This document shows, in pieces, positions 35,946 through 48,015 of a DNA stretch of 64,000 nucleotides. The DNA comes from Symsagittifera roscoffensis (Eukaryota > Xenacoelomorpha > Acoela > Convolutidae). Numbering within the stretch: position 1 is the stretch's first letter; every line of letters begins with the position of its first letter. The translations under genes and the position numbers were made by a program. The notes under the pieces are model-generated. The model was not told the DNA's origin. It saw only the letters and a program-made list of their open reading frames with translations, and did not search any database. The DNA is taken from NCBI RefSeq assembly GCF_963678635.1, contig NC_087062.1, positions 76,440,349-76,504,348 of the forward strand, read 5' to 3'.

Positions 35946-36003
35946 ACTTACAAAAAACTGCAATCATAGGTGCAAGTTAAATCATTTTGCTCATGACATT
36001 GTG

Positions 36004-36203
36004 NNNNNNNNNNNNNNNNNNNNNNNNNNNNNNNNNNNNNNNNNNNNNNNNNNNNNNNNNNNNNNNNNNNNNNNNNNNNNNNNNNNNNNNNNNNNNNNNN
36101 NNNNNNNNNNNNNNNNNNNNNNNNNNNNNNNNNNNNNNNNNNNNNNNNNNNNNNNNNNNNNNNNNNNNNNNNNNNNNNNNNNNNNNNNNNNNNNNNNNNN
36201 NNN
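36004..36203. other. Assembly gap (200 N)
   Basis: Exactly 200 undetermined bases, probably a scaffold gap of unknown true size. The left side is a microsatellite. The right side opens with C-rich CCCCCACCTGAACCCACCCC and then G runs (36241-36291), so the missing DNA is probably repetitive. Confidence 0.98.
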
Positions 36204-36799
36204 CCCCCACCTGAACCCACCCCCACCTGAACACGTTACGTTGGGGGGGGGAGGGGGGTTTATTGTAAATAGGCAAACACTAGGGGGGGGGGGTAATGTT
36301 GAGTATTATAAAAAAGTAACAAAGATATCAACAATTAACCAACGTAACCAACTTTAATTTAAAACGTAGAAAAGACTTTATGTGCGTTGAATTTCAAATC
36401 TCAGTAAAGTGAAAAAAAACTATTTTAACTTAGTTTCATTGTCAGTATCCACAAAAAAGAAAAAAAAATCGATTATAATGGATGAAAAAAGAATTTTTTG
36501 TAGCCTCGAAAAATAGTAATATTATAAAATCCATTTTTAATTGATTATAATTGATTTGTTTTCACTTTTGTAGACACTGACAAGGAAACTCATTTATAAT
36601 CAATTTTTGTTCATGGAACTTCAATGCGGGTACCTTGCTGAGAAAAGTTACCATCCATTGCACTTACTTCAGTGCGCCTGTAGGTTTAACAGAACTACAC
36701 ATGTTTGGCGACATTTCGCTTGAAGTCTTTGGCTCGGTTGGGTTTTTTCGTGGTCTATTGGCGAATCGTTTTTAAAAAAGACATTAAAAAGGCCTTGAA

Positions 36800-37000
36800 C
36801 TCTCAGATATCCCATAAACTCATATGGTCTGACAGTACAACTGTTTTACAGTGTTCCATAACAATGATAAGAAACCTAACTTCGCAGCCAAAAAATTTTG
36901 CGATATCTTAAGATCAACAAGGGTTTATGAGTTGCACTGCGTAGAAAATTGTGATAAAAACGCAGACACAGGTATACGTGGATTAGGTTGCATCCAAATT
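36800..37000 (+). pseudogene. BEL/Pao RNase H remnant
   Basis: HKLIWSDSTTVLQCSI (about 36817) matches the W(T/S)DSTTVL block characteristic of BEL/Pao. In the next frame FAAKKFCDILRSTRVYELH and DKNADTGIRGL (36876-36985) match the block that ends in NPAD..TRGL. It is frame-shifted between the two. Confidence 0.8.
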
Positions 37001-37699
37001 TTTTGTAAAAATTGTTTTATCATCGGACCGAGTTTCATGAAAACATCAGCCATTTTAAAGATGTTTAGATGTTGTAAATAAAATATATTTCAAAGAGGCA
37101 ACTGCTGATGTGGGTGGGTTTCCCTATTTGTTTATAATTCAGAAAAAAAAACAATCCTTAAATATCCCTAGATACGCTCGTTTAGGTTCATCTGATAGAA
37201 ATTCAAGCAGTTCTATGGATTTTGAGTGAGTCGAGTGAAAACTCTTTCAGCTCTCCATTTCCCCTGCAGAAATCAAACTGCTCTGCAGCGTCTAATCCGT
37301 CCAATAGTAAATTGAGTCGAAATGCCATATATTCTTATTTGTTGGACTAAAACATCTTTAACGCTCAAACCGGTTCTTTCGGAGTTTTGTTGAAACCAAT
37401 TATGAAGCAAAACAACTTAGGATACTTGATGGTCGTCACGATTGAGTTAAGTTTTTTGTTTGCATCTTCATCTCAAGTATTCTCATCAACCGTTTGATTG
37501 CATGCACGCCATCATTTAATCTTGATTCGCATCCTTAAAACTGAAATCAGCCCCTCCAGGAGCCGAAAAATGATGCGCTTCATTTGAAAGTTCAACATGA
37601 CAACCCCATCATGTCTGATCTCGCTCTTCAATTTAAGTTTTGCGGAATCGAATCTAACGCTTTTTGTAATTTTCCATAGGAGCTCAGAGAAGCGCTGGC

Positions 37700-38512
37700 G
37701 TTTTCTCTTTACTTGCATGACGACACGAGCGGACCATATGGCAAAGGTTTTGAAACCTTTGCGGACCAAATGAAAACTTAATTTTTCGGAATGGCAATTC
37801 GGGCGTCATGAGTTTTCAGAGGCTAGTTGCCCAACGAGGAACTCCGTCTGTCATCTCGTTGGAATATGGACAGCAGTTCAAGGGCGCCGTGAAAAAATGG
37901 ATGGCGTGCATTGATCCTTAGAACTAGCAGACTCCCAGCCACTTTGTACACAAAGCCATGAAAAGGAAATACACCTGGAGATTCACGTCATGGTAGCTAT
38001 CTGTTTTTCCGCGACCATTGACTGCAGTAAACAATGATCCGGAAAACTTGAAGGCTAAAACGCCTAATAATTTCCTGCTTCGGCAGCCAAGTGCGGCATT
38101 CCCGTCTTTGAGCTTTGAGGAAAAAAATCAACAATAGGAAACGGTTTGTGCGAGCGCACGTTTACTCAAATACAACATGGTCACGATGGCTGGGCGAGTA
38201 AGTGCCCGGTCTCATCCAACAAGCCAATTGGCACTCCGCTCAGATTGGGACCTTGAGACAGGCTATTTAGTTTGGATAGTAGAGAAACATAACCCCCGAG
38301 GTAACTACCTTTTAGTCCGCATTAGAAAGCTTAACTTCGGAAAAAACCCGAGCAGCCCGATCCGCCATACAGAAATTTTTGATGGAGACATCACCCGTCC
38401 GACAATAAAGCTTGCGATTGTTCTCGCTTCCATGCGGGCAGATGGTGTTGCCTGGCAAGTACGCGAAATTGAAAAAGCGAGTAAACTGTCCGAAACTAAG
38501 ACTAATTTCTGA
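37700..38512 (+). pseudogene. BEL/Pao integrase remnant with C-terminal domain
   Basis: LTCMTTRADHMAKVLKPL (about 37705) matches the TCxTTRAVHLE core strand. SFQRLVAQRGTPSVISLEYG (from 37811) is the second core block, in which the catalytic Asp appears as Glu. RPLTAVNNDPENLKAKTPNN (from about 38009) is the end of the core. The frame 38177-38512 holds YLVWIVEKHNPRGNYLLVRI and GDITRPTIKLAIV, matching the C-terminal domain (DUF5641-like) of BEL/Pao integrases. It is inactive, with stops between blocks. Confidence 0.85.
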
Positions 38513-40299
38513 ATGGCCTATAATAAAATGTAGAATTTGAGCAGACCGGTTTGGCGTAGTTTTGAGCAACCCAAAAACCAACGATTTTGCCCAAGCCAAA
38601 TCTAAAATTATGTAACTAAAATTAAATATTTAACGTAAAAATTGACCTTGTTTCTTTTTTTTGTTTTTTACAACTCAAATTTAAAAAAAGCTACCAGGTC
38701 CAAACACTGATTTTCATTCTTGAATGTCAGCCGCATAAGTAAAAACGACAGTCATTTCTCAAAATTCTGATCTCTGTTATCATTTTGTTTTATTGTACGT
38801 AGTAACGAACTGTCTCCCATAAAGAAACAAGACTGCTCGAATCACGGCAAATTTTTGATTGTTTCGATTGCGTTTTAGATTTTAACATAATTGATGAAAT
38901 TTTCGAAAAATTAAACAGAACGAACAGCAAGCCCCTAATCCATTTCGGAACAAATTCTAATACGGATTAAAACTCTACAGGTTAATAGCTCAAACATCTT
39001 GCGCGTCAATTGTTCACGAAACATGATCAGAGGTGAAATATTTTTTGAAAATTGAGAAATTGAGACCAAGAATTTGAATGTTAGAATGAAAAAATTCTAT
39101 CAAAAATTGCTTGTTAAAAGTCGAACTTTGCCTTGAGAAAAAATCCATCTCGAGCACAATTCTTCCACCATTTTCATCGAAATTCGGAACAAGATCTCAA
39201 CGAAACAGTTAGCATAATACACATTTTACCAATTAACGAATCGCTCTTTTGCAAAAAGGGAAATGCGGCGAAAACATTCCATCACTTTCTTCGAAAGTCG
39301 GAACAAAAGCTCAACGAAACAGTTAAGCAGAATTGAAATTTGTACCAAATAACGAATCCCCCTTTGCAAAAAGGTAATAGGGATAGAAAAGTAGCTAAGG
39401 AAATATCAAAAACTAAAAATTGCAATCAATATTTGAAACAATAAAGACTACTGCGCGCAAAAATGATGCCAACTGAATTTAATTATTTGACAGATTTACA
39501 TTAATTTCCGATCTTTTCTTATTAGGTTCGCTATGACAGGTTTCTCTGCATTAATGTGCTGGTGGTAGTCACTTTTTCAACAGTGAAAGAGAATGTCCAG
39601 ATCGCAGGTCGCACGTCTGCCGACTCTTTCGCATCCGACTTTATGCTTCCGGCCAATGGGATACCGCCACTCCACCTCCACATTTTCCCGAGAAAAACCC
39701 TTCAGGAGGTCTTGACCTTTGAATGGTTCACAATCAACGTCATTTGCAAAGCACAGCCTTGGCTATGCGATGCACAACAAGTTGCAATTGCCACTTCGCA
39801 ACTCTGAAGATGATATTTTGTGTAAATACTTTTATTAACCAATTGCAAAAACGTCAATTGGATAATGATAATAAAGGGCAATCTGAATATTTTGAAAAGT
39901 TACAGAAAGTAGACAGACAATTAGAACGTTCGGGCGACCTAGAACCACAAGTTGAGTCAAAGAGGTTCAAGTGTTAGATACATGAATAGAACTAGATCGA
40001 AAGATTTGGCCGTTTGCTTTCCAATCGATCATAACGCATTTATGCAAAGCAAAAAGAAGAAACTAATTATATGCCTTCTGAGCAGTATTGGCAATTTTTA
40101 GTTGCCATTTGTTTAAACTGAAACGAGAATACCTGCTGGCTAAAAAAATCACAACCTGGGTCGACGTTGAGGTTTTATGATCAGACGATCGCGACTTCGT
40201 TTAGCTATTTCAAGACTGACGCATTCAAAGGTGGTTTTTAACAGACGGCCGCGACGCAAACTTAGTTTTTCCAGACTTTGCAGACCGAGACAATATGTC
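38513..40299. other. Stretch without a supported gene
   Basis: 38660-38840 resembles the dispersed repeat family in reverse (CAAGACTGCTCGAATCACGG). 39155-39375 is a two-copy tandem duplication of about 115 bp (CGGAACAA(G/A)A(T/G)CTCAACGAAACAGTTA in each). A GC-richer plus-strand frame at 39556-39807 (83 codons; ADSFASDFMLPANGIPPLHL) might be an exon, but no family was recognised. Confidence 0.4.
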
Positions 40300-43200
40300 C
40301 GCGACCGGGGCGACCGAAGGAAATTTAACCGCGATCGGCGCGACCAAAGGAAATTTAACCGCGATCGGCGCGACCAAAGGAAATTTAACCGCGATCGGCG
40401 CGACCAAAGGAAATTTGACCGCGATCGGCGCGACCAAAGGAAATTTGACCGCCATGGGCGCGACCAAAATAAAAAAAAAACAGCGTAGGGCGCAACCGAC
40501 GAAAAATTAACCGCGATGAGCGCGACCAAATGAAAAATAACCGCGAAGGGCGCGACCGCAGGAAATTTAACCGCGATTGGCGTGACCAATGAAATTTGAC
40601 CACCATGGGCGCGACCAAAAGAAAAAAAAACAGCGTAGGGCGCAACCGACAAAAATTTAACCACGATGGGCGCGACCAGAGTAAAAATAACCGCTAAGGG
40701 CGCGACCGAAGGAAATTTAACCGCGATGGGCGCGACCAAAGGAAATTTTAACGCCATGGGCGCGACCAAAAGAAAAAAAAACAACTTAGGGCGCAACCGA
40801 CGAAAATTTAACCACGATGGGCGCGACCAAAGTAAAAATAACCGCTAAGGGCGCGACCGAAGGAAATTTAACCGCGATGGGCGCGACCAAAGGAAATTTG
40901 ACCGCCATGGGCGTGATCAAAAGAAAAAAAACAGCGTAGGGCGCAACCGACAAAAATTTAACCACGATGGGCGCGACCAGAGTAAAAATAACCGCTAAGG
41001 GCGCGACCGAAGGAAATTTAACCGCGATGGGCGCGACCAAAGGAAATTTTAACGCCATGGGCGCGACCAAAAGAAAAAAAAACAACTTAGGGCGCAACCG
41101 ACGAAAATTTAACCACGATGGGCGCGACCAAAGTAAAAATAACCGCTAAGGGCGCGACCGAAGGAAATTTGACCGCCATGGGCGCGACCAAAGGAAATTT
41201 GACCGCCATGGGCGTGATCAAAAGAAAAAAAACAGCGTAGGGCGCAACCGACAAAAATTTAACCACGATGGGCGCGACCAGAGTAAAAATAACCGCTAAG
41301 GGCGCGACCGAAGGAAATTTAACCGCGATGGGCGCGACCAAAGGAAATTTGAACGCCATGGGCGCGACCAAAAGAAAAAAAAACAACTTAGGGCGCAACC
41401 GACGAAAATTTAACCGCGATGGGCGCGACCAAAGGAAAAATAACCGTGAAGGGCGCAACCGAAGAAAATTTACCGCGATGGACGCGACCGAAGGGAATTT
41501 ATCCACGATGGGCGCAACCGACGAAAACTTAACCGCGAAGGGCGCGACCGCAGAAAAAATAACCGTGAAGGGCGCGACCGAAAGAAATTTAATCGCGATG
41601 GGCGCAACCGAAGAAAATTTACCGCGATGGACGCGACCGAAGGGAATTGAACCACGATGGGCGCGACCGAAGGAAATTTAACAGCGATGGGCGCGACCAA
41701 AGGAAAAATAACCGTGAAGGGCGCGACCGAAGGAAAATTAATTGCGATGGGCGCGACCAATGAAATTTGACCACCATGGGCGCAACCAAAAGAAAAAAAC
41801 AGCGTAGGGCGCAACCGACGAAAATTTAACCGCGATGGGCGCGACAAAAGGAAAAATAACTGTGAAGGGCGCGACCGAAGGAAACTTAATCGCGATGGGC
41901 GCAACCGAAGAAAATTTATCTCGATGGACGCGATCGAAAGAAATTTCACCACGATGGGCGCAACCAAAGGAAAAATAACCGCGATGGACGCGGCTGAGGG
42001 AATTTTAACCGCTAAGGGCGCGACCAAAGGAAAATTTAACCGCGATGGGCGCGACCAAATGAAAAATAACCGCGAAGGGCGCGACCGCAGGAAATTTAAC
42101 CGCGATGGGCGCGACCAATGAAAATTGACCACCATGGGCGCGACCAAAAGAAAAAAAAACAGCGTAGGGCGCAACCGACGAAAATTTAACCACGATGGGC
42201 GCGACCAAAGTAAAAATAACCGCTAAGGGCGCGACCGAAGAAATTTTAAAAGCAATAGGCGCGACTAAAGGAAAATTAAGCGCGATGGGGGCGACCGAAA
42301 GAATTTTGACCTGGGCGACCGAAGGAAGTTTAACGGCAATGGGCGCCACCGAAGGAAAATTAATTGCGATGGGCGTGACACAACAAAGTTTAACCGCAAT
42401 GGGCGCGCCCGAAGGAAAATTAATCGCAATGGACGCGGCCAAAAAAATTTTGACCGCGATGAGCGCTGCTGAAGGAAATGAAATTGCAATGGGCGCCAGC
42501 AAATAAAATTAAACCGCAATCGGCGCGACCGGAGAAAAAAAAATTGCGGTGGGCGCGACTGAGGAAAATTTAACCGTGATATGCGCTACCGAGAGAAATT
42601 TGACCTAGATGTGCGCGACCGAAACAAACTTAGCCATGATCAGCGCGACCGAAAGAAATTTAACCGCGATGGGCGCCACTGAAGAGAACCCAACCGCGAT
42701 TAACGCGACCGAAAAAATTTTGACCGCGATGGGAACGAAGAAAGGAAAATTAATCGCAATGGACGCGGCCAAAGAAGTTTTGACCGCGATGGGCGCTACC
42801 GAGGAAAATTTAACCGAGATGTGCGCGACCGAAAGAAATTTGACCAATATGGGTGCGACCGAAACAAATTTAACCATGATCAGAGCGACCGAAGGAAACT
42901 TAACTGCGATGTGCGCGACCGAAAAAAATTAACTGCGATGTGCGCGACCGAAAAAAAATAACCGCGATGGGCGCGACCGAAAGTTTTAGCGCAAGTGGCG
43001 CGACCGAAGGAAATTTATGCGCGATGAGCCCGACTGAAGGCAAATTCACCGCAATGGGCCTGACCGAGAACAAATTTAACCGCGATGGGTGCGATCGAAC
43101 GAAACTTCACTCCGATGAACGCAACCAAAGGAAGAATAACCGCGATGGTAGCGACCGAAGAAACTTTAACCGGAAGGATTTTCGGCCTGCACGGGCGCGA

Positions 43201-43415
43201 CCGAAACAAATTTAACCACGATCAGAGCGACCGAAGGAAACTTAACCGCGATGGGCGCCAATGAAGGAAACTTGACCGCGGTGGGCGCGACCGAAACAAC
43301 TTTAACCATGATCAGCGCGACCGAAGGAAACTTAACCGCGATGGGCGCGATCGGAGGAATTTTCACCCGTTGAGCGCAACCAAAGGAAAAATAAATACTG
43401 TGGTAGCGACCAAAG
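40300..43415. repeat. 30-bp minisatellite array with ~301-bp higher-order repeats
   Basis: About 3.1 kb of tandem units close to CCGCGATGGGCGCGACCAAA + GGAAATTTAA (30 bp, roughly 100 copies). The first units (40330-40460) are nearly identical. A block with unusual variants (ACAGCGTAGGGCGCAACCGA, CAGAGTAAAAATAACCGCTA) recurs at about 40620, 40921 and 41222, so a unit of about 10 monomers was itself duplicated. Units become more diverged to the right. Because 30 is a multiple of three, both strands keep long frames (for example TAMGATKGNL on plus and VAPIAVKFPS on minus); these are probably repeat artefacts. The array is rich in CpG against an AT-rich background. Confidence 0.95.
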
Positions 43416-43429
43416 ATTTATTTTGCGCT

Positions 43430-43720
43430 AATAACGCCTAAGCTGCGATCCAACCCGTCTTAGAAATCGATACAAATTGGTTGAAGGAAGTTTGTTTGCC
43501 ATAATTGATTTGTTATTAGGAGCAGAAGTTATCATTTTTTTTATTTTTATGGCGTGTGGGGTGATGAGTTTTGCAAAAAAATCTCAATTTTAAAAAAAAA
43601 TTTCGTTCGATTTTATCACATTTAATTTTTTCAAGTTATTGGTGCTCTATAGACCTTTAACGTTTTGTTTTATTGTTCAGACAATTTTTGGGGATCGAAA
43701 TAATAGTTTTTAGCAAAAAG
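43430..43720 (+). repeat. Dispersed repeat family copy next to the minisatellite
   Basis: GCGCTAATAACGCCTAAG, TTATTAGGAGCAGAAGTTATC and TTTATGGCGTGTGGGGTGAT match 34590-34770. The minisatellite stops where this copy begins, so the array may have grown inside or beside it. Confidence 0.55.
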
Positions 43721-44590
43721 TTTTCAAGCCCCATTGAAAAAATGGACTCGCTGAAATCAAATTTATACAATTATTTTACCTCTTGTTATTTCTTGCAAAG
43801 TTTATGAATTTAAAAAATGCCATTTTGGCTTTGCTTGGACTAAATAATCCGCGCTTTGTATATTTTATCCGTAACCCTGAAAACGTAACACGAATCAAAT
43901 ATGCGTATTGAATTATCCCGCACATAAAAATTTTTCCATATTTAAATGAGGTTAGCTAATCAGACGTATTAATTCTCACCGGGAGGGTTCTTATGCTGGC
44001 GGGACCGATGCTTGAAAAAAGCAACCAATCAAAATAGCCAAGCGTTCCTATTGGCTAAATGCTTTTTCTCACAAAACGAAGTCAATATTAACAGAAAATG
44101 TAATAGATGCAGATATAATAGGTGCAGATATAACAAAGGTAGTTTTTTTTGTAAATCGGTATCCTTAAAATATTCTATTCGTTTCAATCGGCCTTCGATC
44201 GATATTCTTTTAATCCATATGCTTTTTATCTAATCGGTCAATATTATTCTACTGGCCTGTATTTATTTGCTTACTTTGAGATTTTCGCGACTTCCGCGAG
44301 ATTTTTGAATACTCAGTTCCGATTGGCTGAAAAAAAAACAAAAATAAATTTAAACACTTGTTTTTGCTTATTTCGCACGACTCAAATTCGCACGACTCAA
44401 ATTTTAACACTTGATCTTTGATATTGTCTAAAATTTTTAATTTTTCAATATATTTCCCAAAAACTATTCGATATGGATAAAACGGCAGTTGGAAAGTTCA
44501 GGGTTTTGCCCTGTTATACGAGCAGTCTAATTTTGGACTGAAATAGTTTTCTGATTCAAATCTGGATCAGATCTGATAGGTGTATGTGAT
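43721..44590. other. Stretch without a supported gene
   Basis: AT-rich. TTGCCCTGTTATACGAGCAG near 44508 is a further trace of the dispersed repeat family. No gene seen. Confidence 0.4.
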
Positions 44591-44812
44591 CTACTTAACA
44601 ATCTCCCCAATTGTATCTACTAAAGAGTCTCCACCCCTATAAAAAAATAAATTAAATTAGCACTAGAGCTTGTATTGAGAATTCGTTTTTTGCTGCATTT
44701 TGATTGCTTGAAAAATTGAGCCTTTTGAACTATTTAACAATCCCCCTTTCGGGAAAGGGGGGAGATTGTTAAGTTGATCCGGATTGTTAAGTAGAAAATT
44801 ATCAGATCTACT
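44591..44812. repeat. MITE-like repeat, relative of 20117-20490
   Basis: About 220 bp with terminal inverted motifs CTACTTAACAATC (left) and GATTGTTAAG/ATTGTTAAGTAG (right). An internal hairpin is formed by AACAATCCCCCTTTC and GAAAGGGGGGAGATTGTT. The middle part (GAGCTTGTATTGAGAATTCG; TTTTGCTGCATTTTGATTG) is shared with 20190-20240. No coding capacity. Confidence 0.65.
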
Positions 44813-44881
44813 GCCGGCCTGTTTCAAGACATGTTTAAGATATGTGTTAAGAATTGATCAACACCTTACGTAGTGTCATAG

Positions 44882-46531
44882 TGAGTTAGGTCCGAGTTGG
44901 TTAACTCATAGAGTAATTTCGGATAGGGTACACCGTCTGCTCGTCACGCTATCTTATTTTCGGCCGGATAGATTCGTGCAACTTCTTAGTCTAATACCGA
45001 TCCTAATCTTACTCTTATACTATCTAGTCTCAGGTTGTTTAACTAGTCTCTGCTAGGCTCAATAGATCTAGGGTATACTGGTTTATTGCGGCTGCTGAAG
45101 TGCTCGGGAGAGTCCAACTAATTTCTAAGTTAAATTCAAATCTCTCTGGTGCTGAAATTACAAGTAACTTCAGCACTTACAAATAAGTGGGTTGTTAGTT
45201 AGATGGATCATGATTGGTTAATATTAAATACTTTACATTGGTAAAATATCTAAATTATCCAATCATAAAATGTAGTCTAGATCAGGTTCCACCCATCCGG
45301 GTTTTACAGAGTTTTTTAGAATAGTTCTTCTGCAATTCGAAGGATGGATGATGGACGTTGGTGTTTGGCGAACATCTTATTTCTTCTGTTTCCTCTTTGT
45401 TAAAGAAGTTCCAGGAAGCTGGAGTTAGAGACATAAGACGTTGTGTCTTCTAGTGACAACGACTAAGTCTTTGCAACAAACTCAAATCTGATTTCAGAAT
45501 GGTTTGCTATGTCAGGTTTTTCTGTTCTGCGTGGAGAACTTCTTTTGTGTCTGATCTAATTTGGGAATGGCGTGGAGATTGTGCGTGGAGGGGATGCCTG
45601 GTTACTCGGATCTGTACGTATACTTGAACATCGAGGTGGTCATTGGTCTAGTTCAATGAAGTCCTTTTCTGCGAAGTCAAGTCGTACTCTAAATCCTTTG
45701 AGTTGTGATTGTGAGTGGCATATCGATTGTGGTTGGCCATTCTCTCTCGAGTGTAGTGGGGTCGTTTTGTCTTTAGATGTTCGTTCTTGGTGTTGTATTC
45801 TGATCTATGTATTGCATAATGTAATTTACATTTTATAAAACATTTATTAGTTTAATATTTTTTAATTATGATTCTAGTTAGTTGTTTTCACAAAAGCTTT
45901 TTGTTTTAGTTCGGTTATTTTGAAGAGTTACTCACACTTGAGTAGCTCTTATTAAAAATAGAGGTGTGGTCACAAAGCGTGGATGTAGCACGGTGGGTTA
46001 GGCCGGCTATAGAGCATGCTCAGGACGTCCTTCCTGGTGGGTTAGGCCAGGAGTGGGAGTATGATTTCATGCGGTTTTTGTGAGGGGTCCTGTTATGTGA
46101 CAACGTTTTATGTTGGGTTTGTTGTGGTTTTTCTTATGTCTTGTTGGTTATGTCCTTTTTCCAAAAAGCAAATTGTTCGTGGTATGGGTTTGTCTTTCGA
46201 CTTTTTTGTGTTTTATTATTTCTTTCTTAGACTTTATAATAGTCTTCAAAAGAATAAATTATCCAGTTTTAAACTGGGTTAATCCGGTTTGGGTACCGTT
46301 GGTTTCCTTTTCTTAGTCATGCTGTTATTCTATGATTTGTGGTATTTAGTAAGCTGCGTTGGTTAGTTTTGTTTAGTATATGATTCCTTTCCAACCGGGT
46401 TAAAGGAAAGTTTGAAACATGTTATTATATGTTAGAGTTGTTGAGTGTGAAAACTTGAAACTGAAATTCATTATTTTAAACAATTCTTTGTGGGCGAGCT
46501 GTGCGAGTGTGGATAGAATTTCTGTGCGAAT
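44882..46531 (-). repeat. 1650-bp direct repeat, copy 1 (possible solo LTR)
   Basis: Nearly identical (a few substitutions by eye) and equal in length to 50850-52499. It starts TGAGTTAGGTCCGAGTTGG and ends CTGTGCGAAT. No convincing protein; plus-strand frames of 88 and 73 codons are present in both copies without motifs. The other copy adjoins a retrovirus-like element, so this may be a solo LTR of that family. The right end is not the CA expected for an LTR. The 16 bases TCTAGATCAGGTTCCA found inside the repeat (about 45270) recur just outside its right end (about 46538), hinting at rearrangement. Confidence 0.5.
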
Positions 46532-46789
46532 TTCTGTCTAGATCAGGTTCCAATAGTTTCGACTGGAATTTAATTGTAAGTATAGCTGACTTTTACAAAT
46601 TTATCAAGCCGCCACAGTTTTGGATGAAATAAATCATCTGACTGAGTTTTGGAAGATATGACCCAATTAAAATGATCTTGTTAATTATTTCCCCCTCCCT
46701 GTGGCCCTTTTACCGAATCCCCTCCCCTAAGAAAGAATTGAACAGTTGAACAGTTAAATATGCTGTGGGGATTTTTCTTTAAAATGATT

Positions 46790-47225
46790 TTTCTTTAATA
46801 AGAGATTTTTTGTGAAAATTATCCCCCCACACGCCATATAAAGTACTAAGCGATAGCTTTCGCTCCTAGTAACTAATTAATTCTAACAAATGGGCTTCCT
46901 TCAACCAATTTGGAACAATTTTTAGGACCGATTAAATCTCCGCTCACTTGTTAGTAGCGCAAAATATATTGCGCAATAATTGACGCAAAATGGCCAAAAT
47001 GGCATCTTTAAACCGTCATGGGGACTAATGATCAAAAAAAGATCACAGGTAAATGACTTTTTAAATTTGAGCTCAGGATCACAATACTTTTTAGATGATA
47101 TAAGAAAGTCCGTCAAAAATGGCTAGTTAAAAAGTCGAAAGTTGTCTGAAGAAAAAAAACAGCCCGAGCTCAAATATTCCGCCGTGACGAAACGGAACAA
47201 CAAGACTGTTCGTATCATGGCTATG
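46790..47225 (-). repeat. Dispersed repeat family copy, reverse orientation
   Basis: CCCCCCACACGCCATATAAAG, GCTCCTAGTAACTAAT, GATTAAATCTCCGCTCAC, GCTAGTTAAAAAGTCGA and CAAGACTGTTCGTATCATGG are the reverse complements of blocks at 34360-34870. A second partial copy follows at 47330-47530 and a third at 48165-48300. Confidence 0.65.
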
Positions 47226-47739
47226 CGCTGGGTGTTAAAACTGCTTTTTAAGCTCTATTGAGTATAGTAATCGCTTCTTAAAACATTCCCCACAGGATTT
47301 ATTAAACACAAAGTGATATATTTCGCATATAGGAATTTGGAGCGATTTTTAAGACCCATTTAATTGTCGCTCACGCATTAATAGCGCGAAAAAAAATTGC
47401 ATGCTAATTGCCACATAATAGCAAAACTGGCAATCATTAAACCCCCATAACTTTACAAAAAAGATCATCGGTAAAACATACTTTTAAGTTTGAGCTCATG
47501 ACAACAATACTTTTGGGCTGATGTAAAACATTACAAGCCCAAACTGTGCATTGAATAAGCGCACAATCTTGTGTCTTGTATGTTCCTGGATGTCAGAGAC
47601 AAGTCCTTAAACAGATTGTAAATGGTTTCCTCTTACGAAATTTCCGTGGATTCCGCGTACAAACACCTATAACCAAAATTTTATCGGCACAATTGTGTTG
47701 TTGCCAATTCCGCAGCGAGCGAATATAAGTAGTTGTTCC

Positions 47740-48015
47740 GGATTTCACAAATGTACGCGGATTCCCCAAAAGTAAGTGGATTCCGCAAATTTGTGTGGAT
47801 TCATCTTACAATTAGCGGATTCTGCTTACAATTTGCAGAATCCGCATACAATTTGCGGGCACCGCTTACAAACTGCGGATTCCGATTACAGTTGCGGATT
47901 CCACATCAGCCTAAATTTACTAAAGACATATTTGGGTTCCATTATTTGTTTATGGGTATCGCAAATTGCTCCGAATTCCGCAAATTTTGTTGCGGATTCC
48001 ACAAGTTTTGTCGCT
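47740..48015. repeat. Degenerate short tandem repeat around GCGGATTCCGC
   Basis: Repeated units of about 22-26 bp with a near-palindromic core GCGGATTCCGC followed by TTACAATTT, in at least eight imperfect copies. It lies between two pieces of the dispersed repeat family. Confidence 0.6.

Larger units (their letters stand above)
36690..38512 (+). mobile_element. BEL/Pao pol relic (RNase H and integrase part)
   Basis: Plus-strand pieces follow BEL/Pao pol order: RNase H-like (36800-37000), integrase core (37700-38100) and the conserved C-terminal domain (38177-38512). Gag, protease and RT are absent and probably lost, since the fragment begins within about 500 bp of the assembly gap. Frameshifts and stops occur throughout. 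LTRs were not found. Confidence 0.8.

Noticed and set aside
35782-36357. 191-codon plus-strand ORF and two minus-strand ORFs crossing the N run
   Set aside because: The frames consist of microsatellite translation and undetermined bases.
40149-42506. Many ORFs of 60-234 codons on both strands across the minisatellite (e.g. minus 41470-42174)
   Set aside because: They follow from a 30-bp repeat whose length is a multiple of three. Both strands are open at once, the units are degenerate, and there are no protein motifs.
40300-43415. CRISPR array
   Set aside because: There are no unique spacers between conserved repeats: units abut and vary throughout, and the genome is eukaryotic.
45572-46316. 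Plus-strand ORFs of 88, 73 and 68 codons repeated in both 1650-bp copies (also 51540-52284)
   Set aside because: They are identical only because the whole repeat is duplicated. They are overlapping, low-quality frames with no motif.
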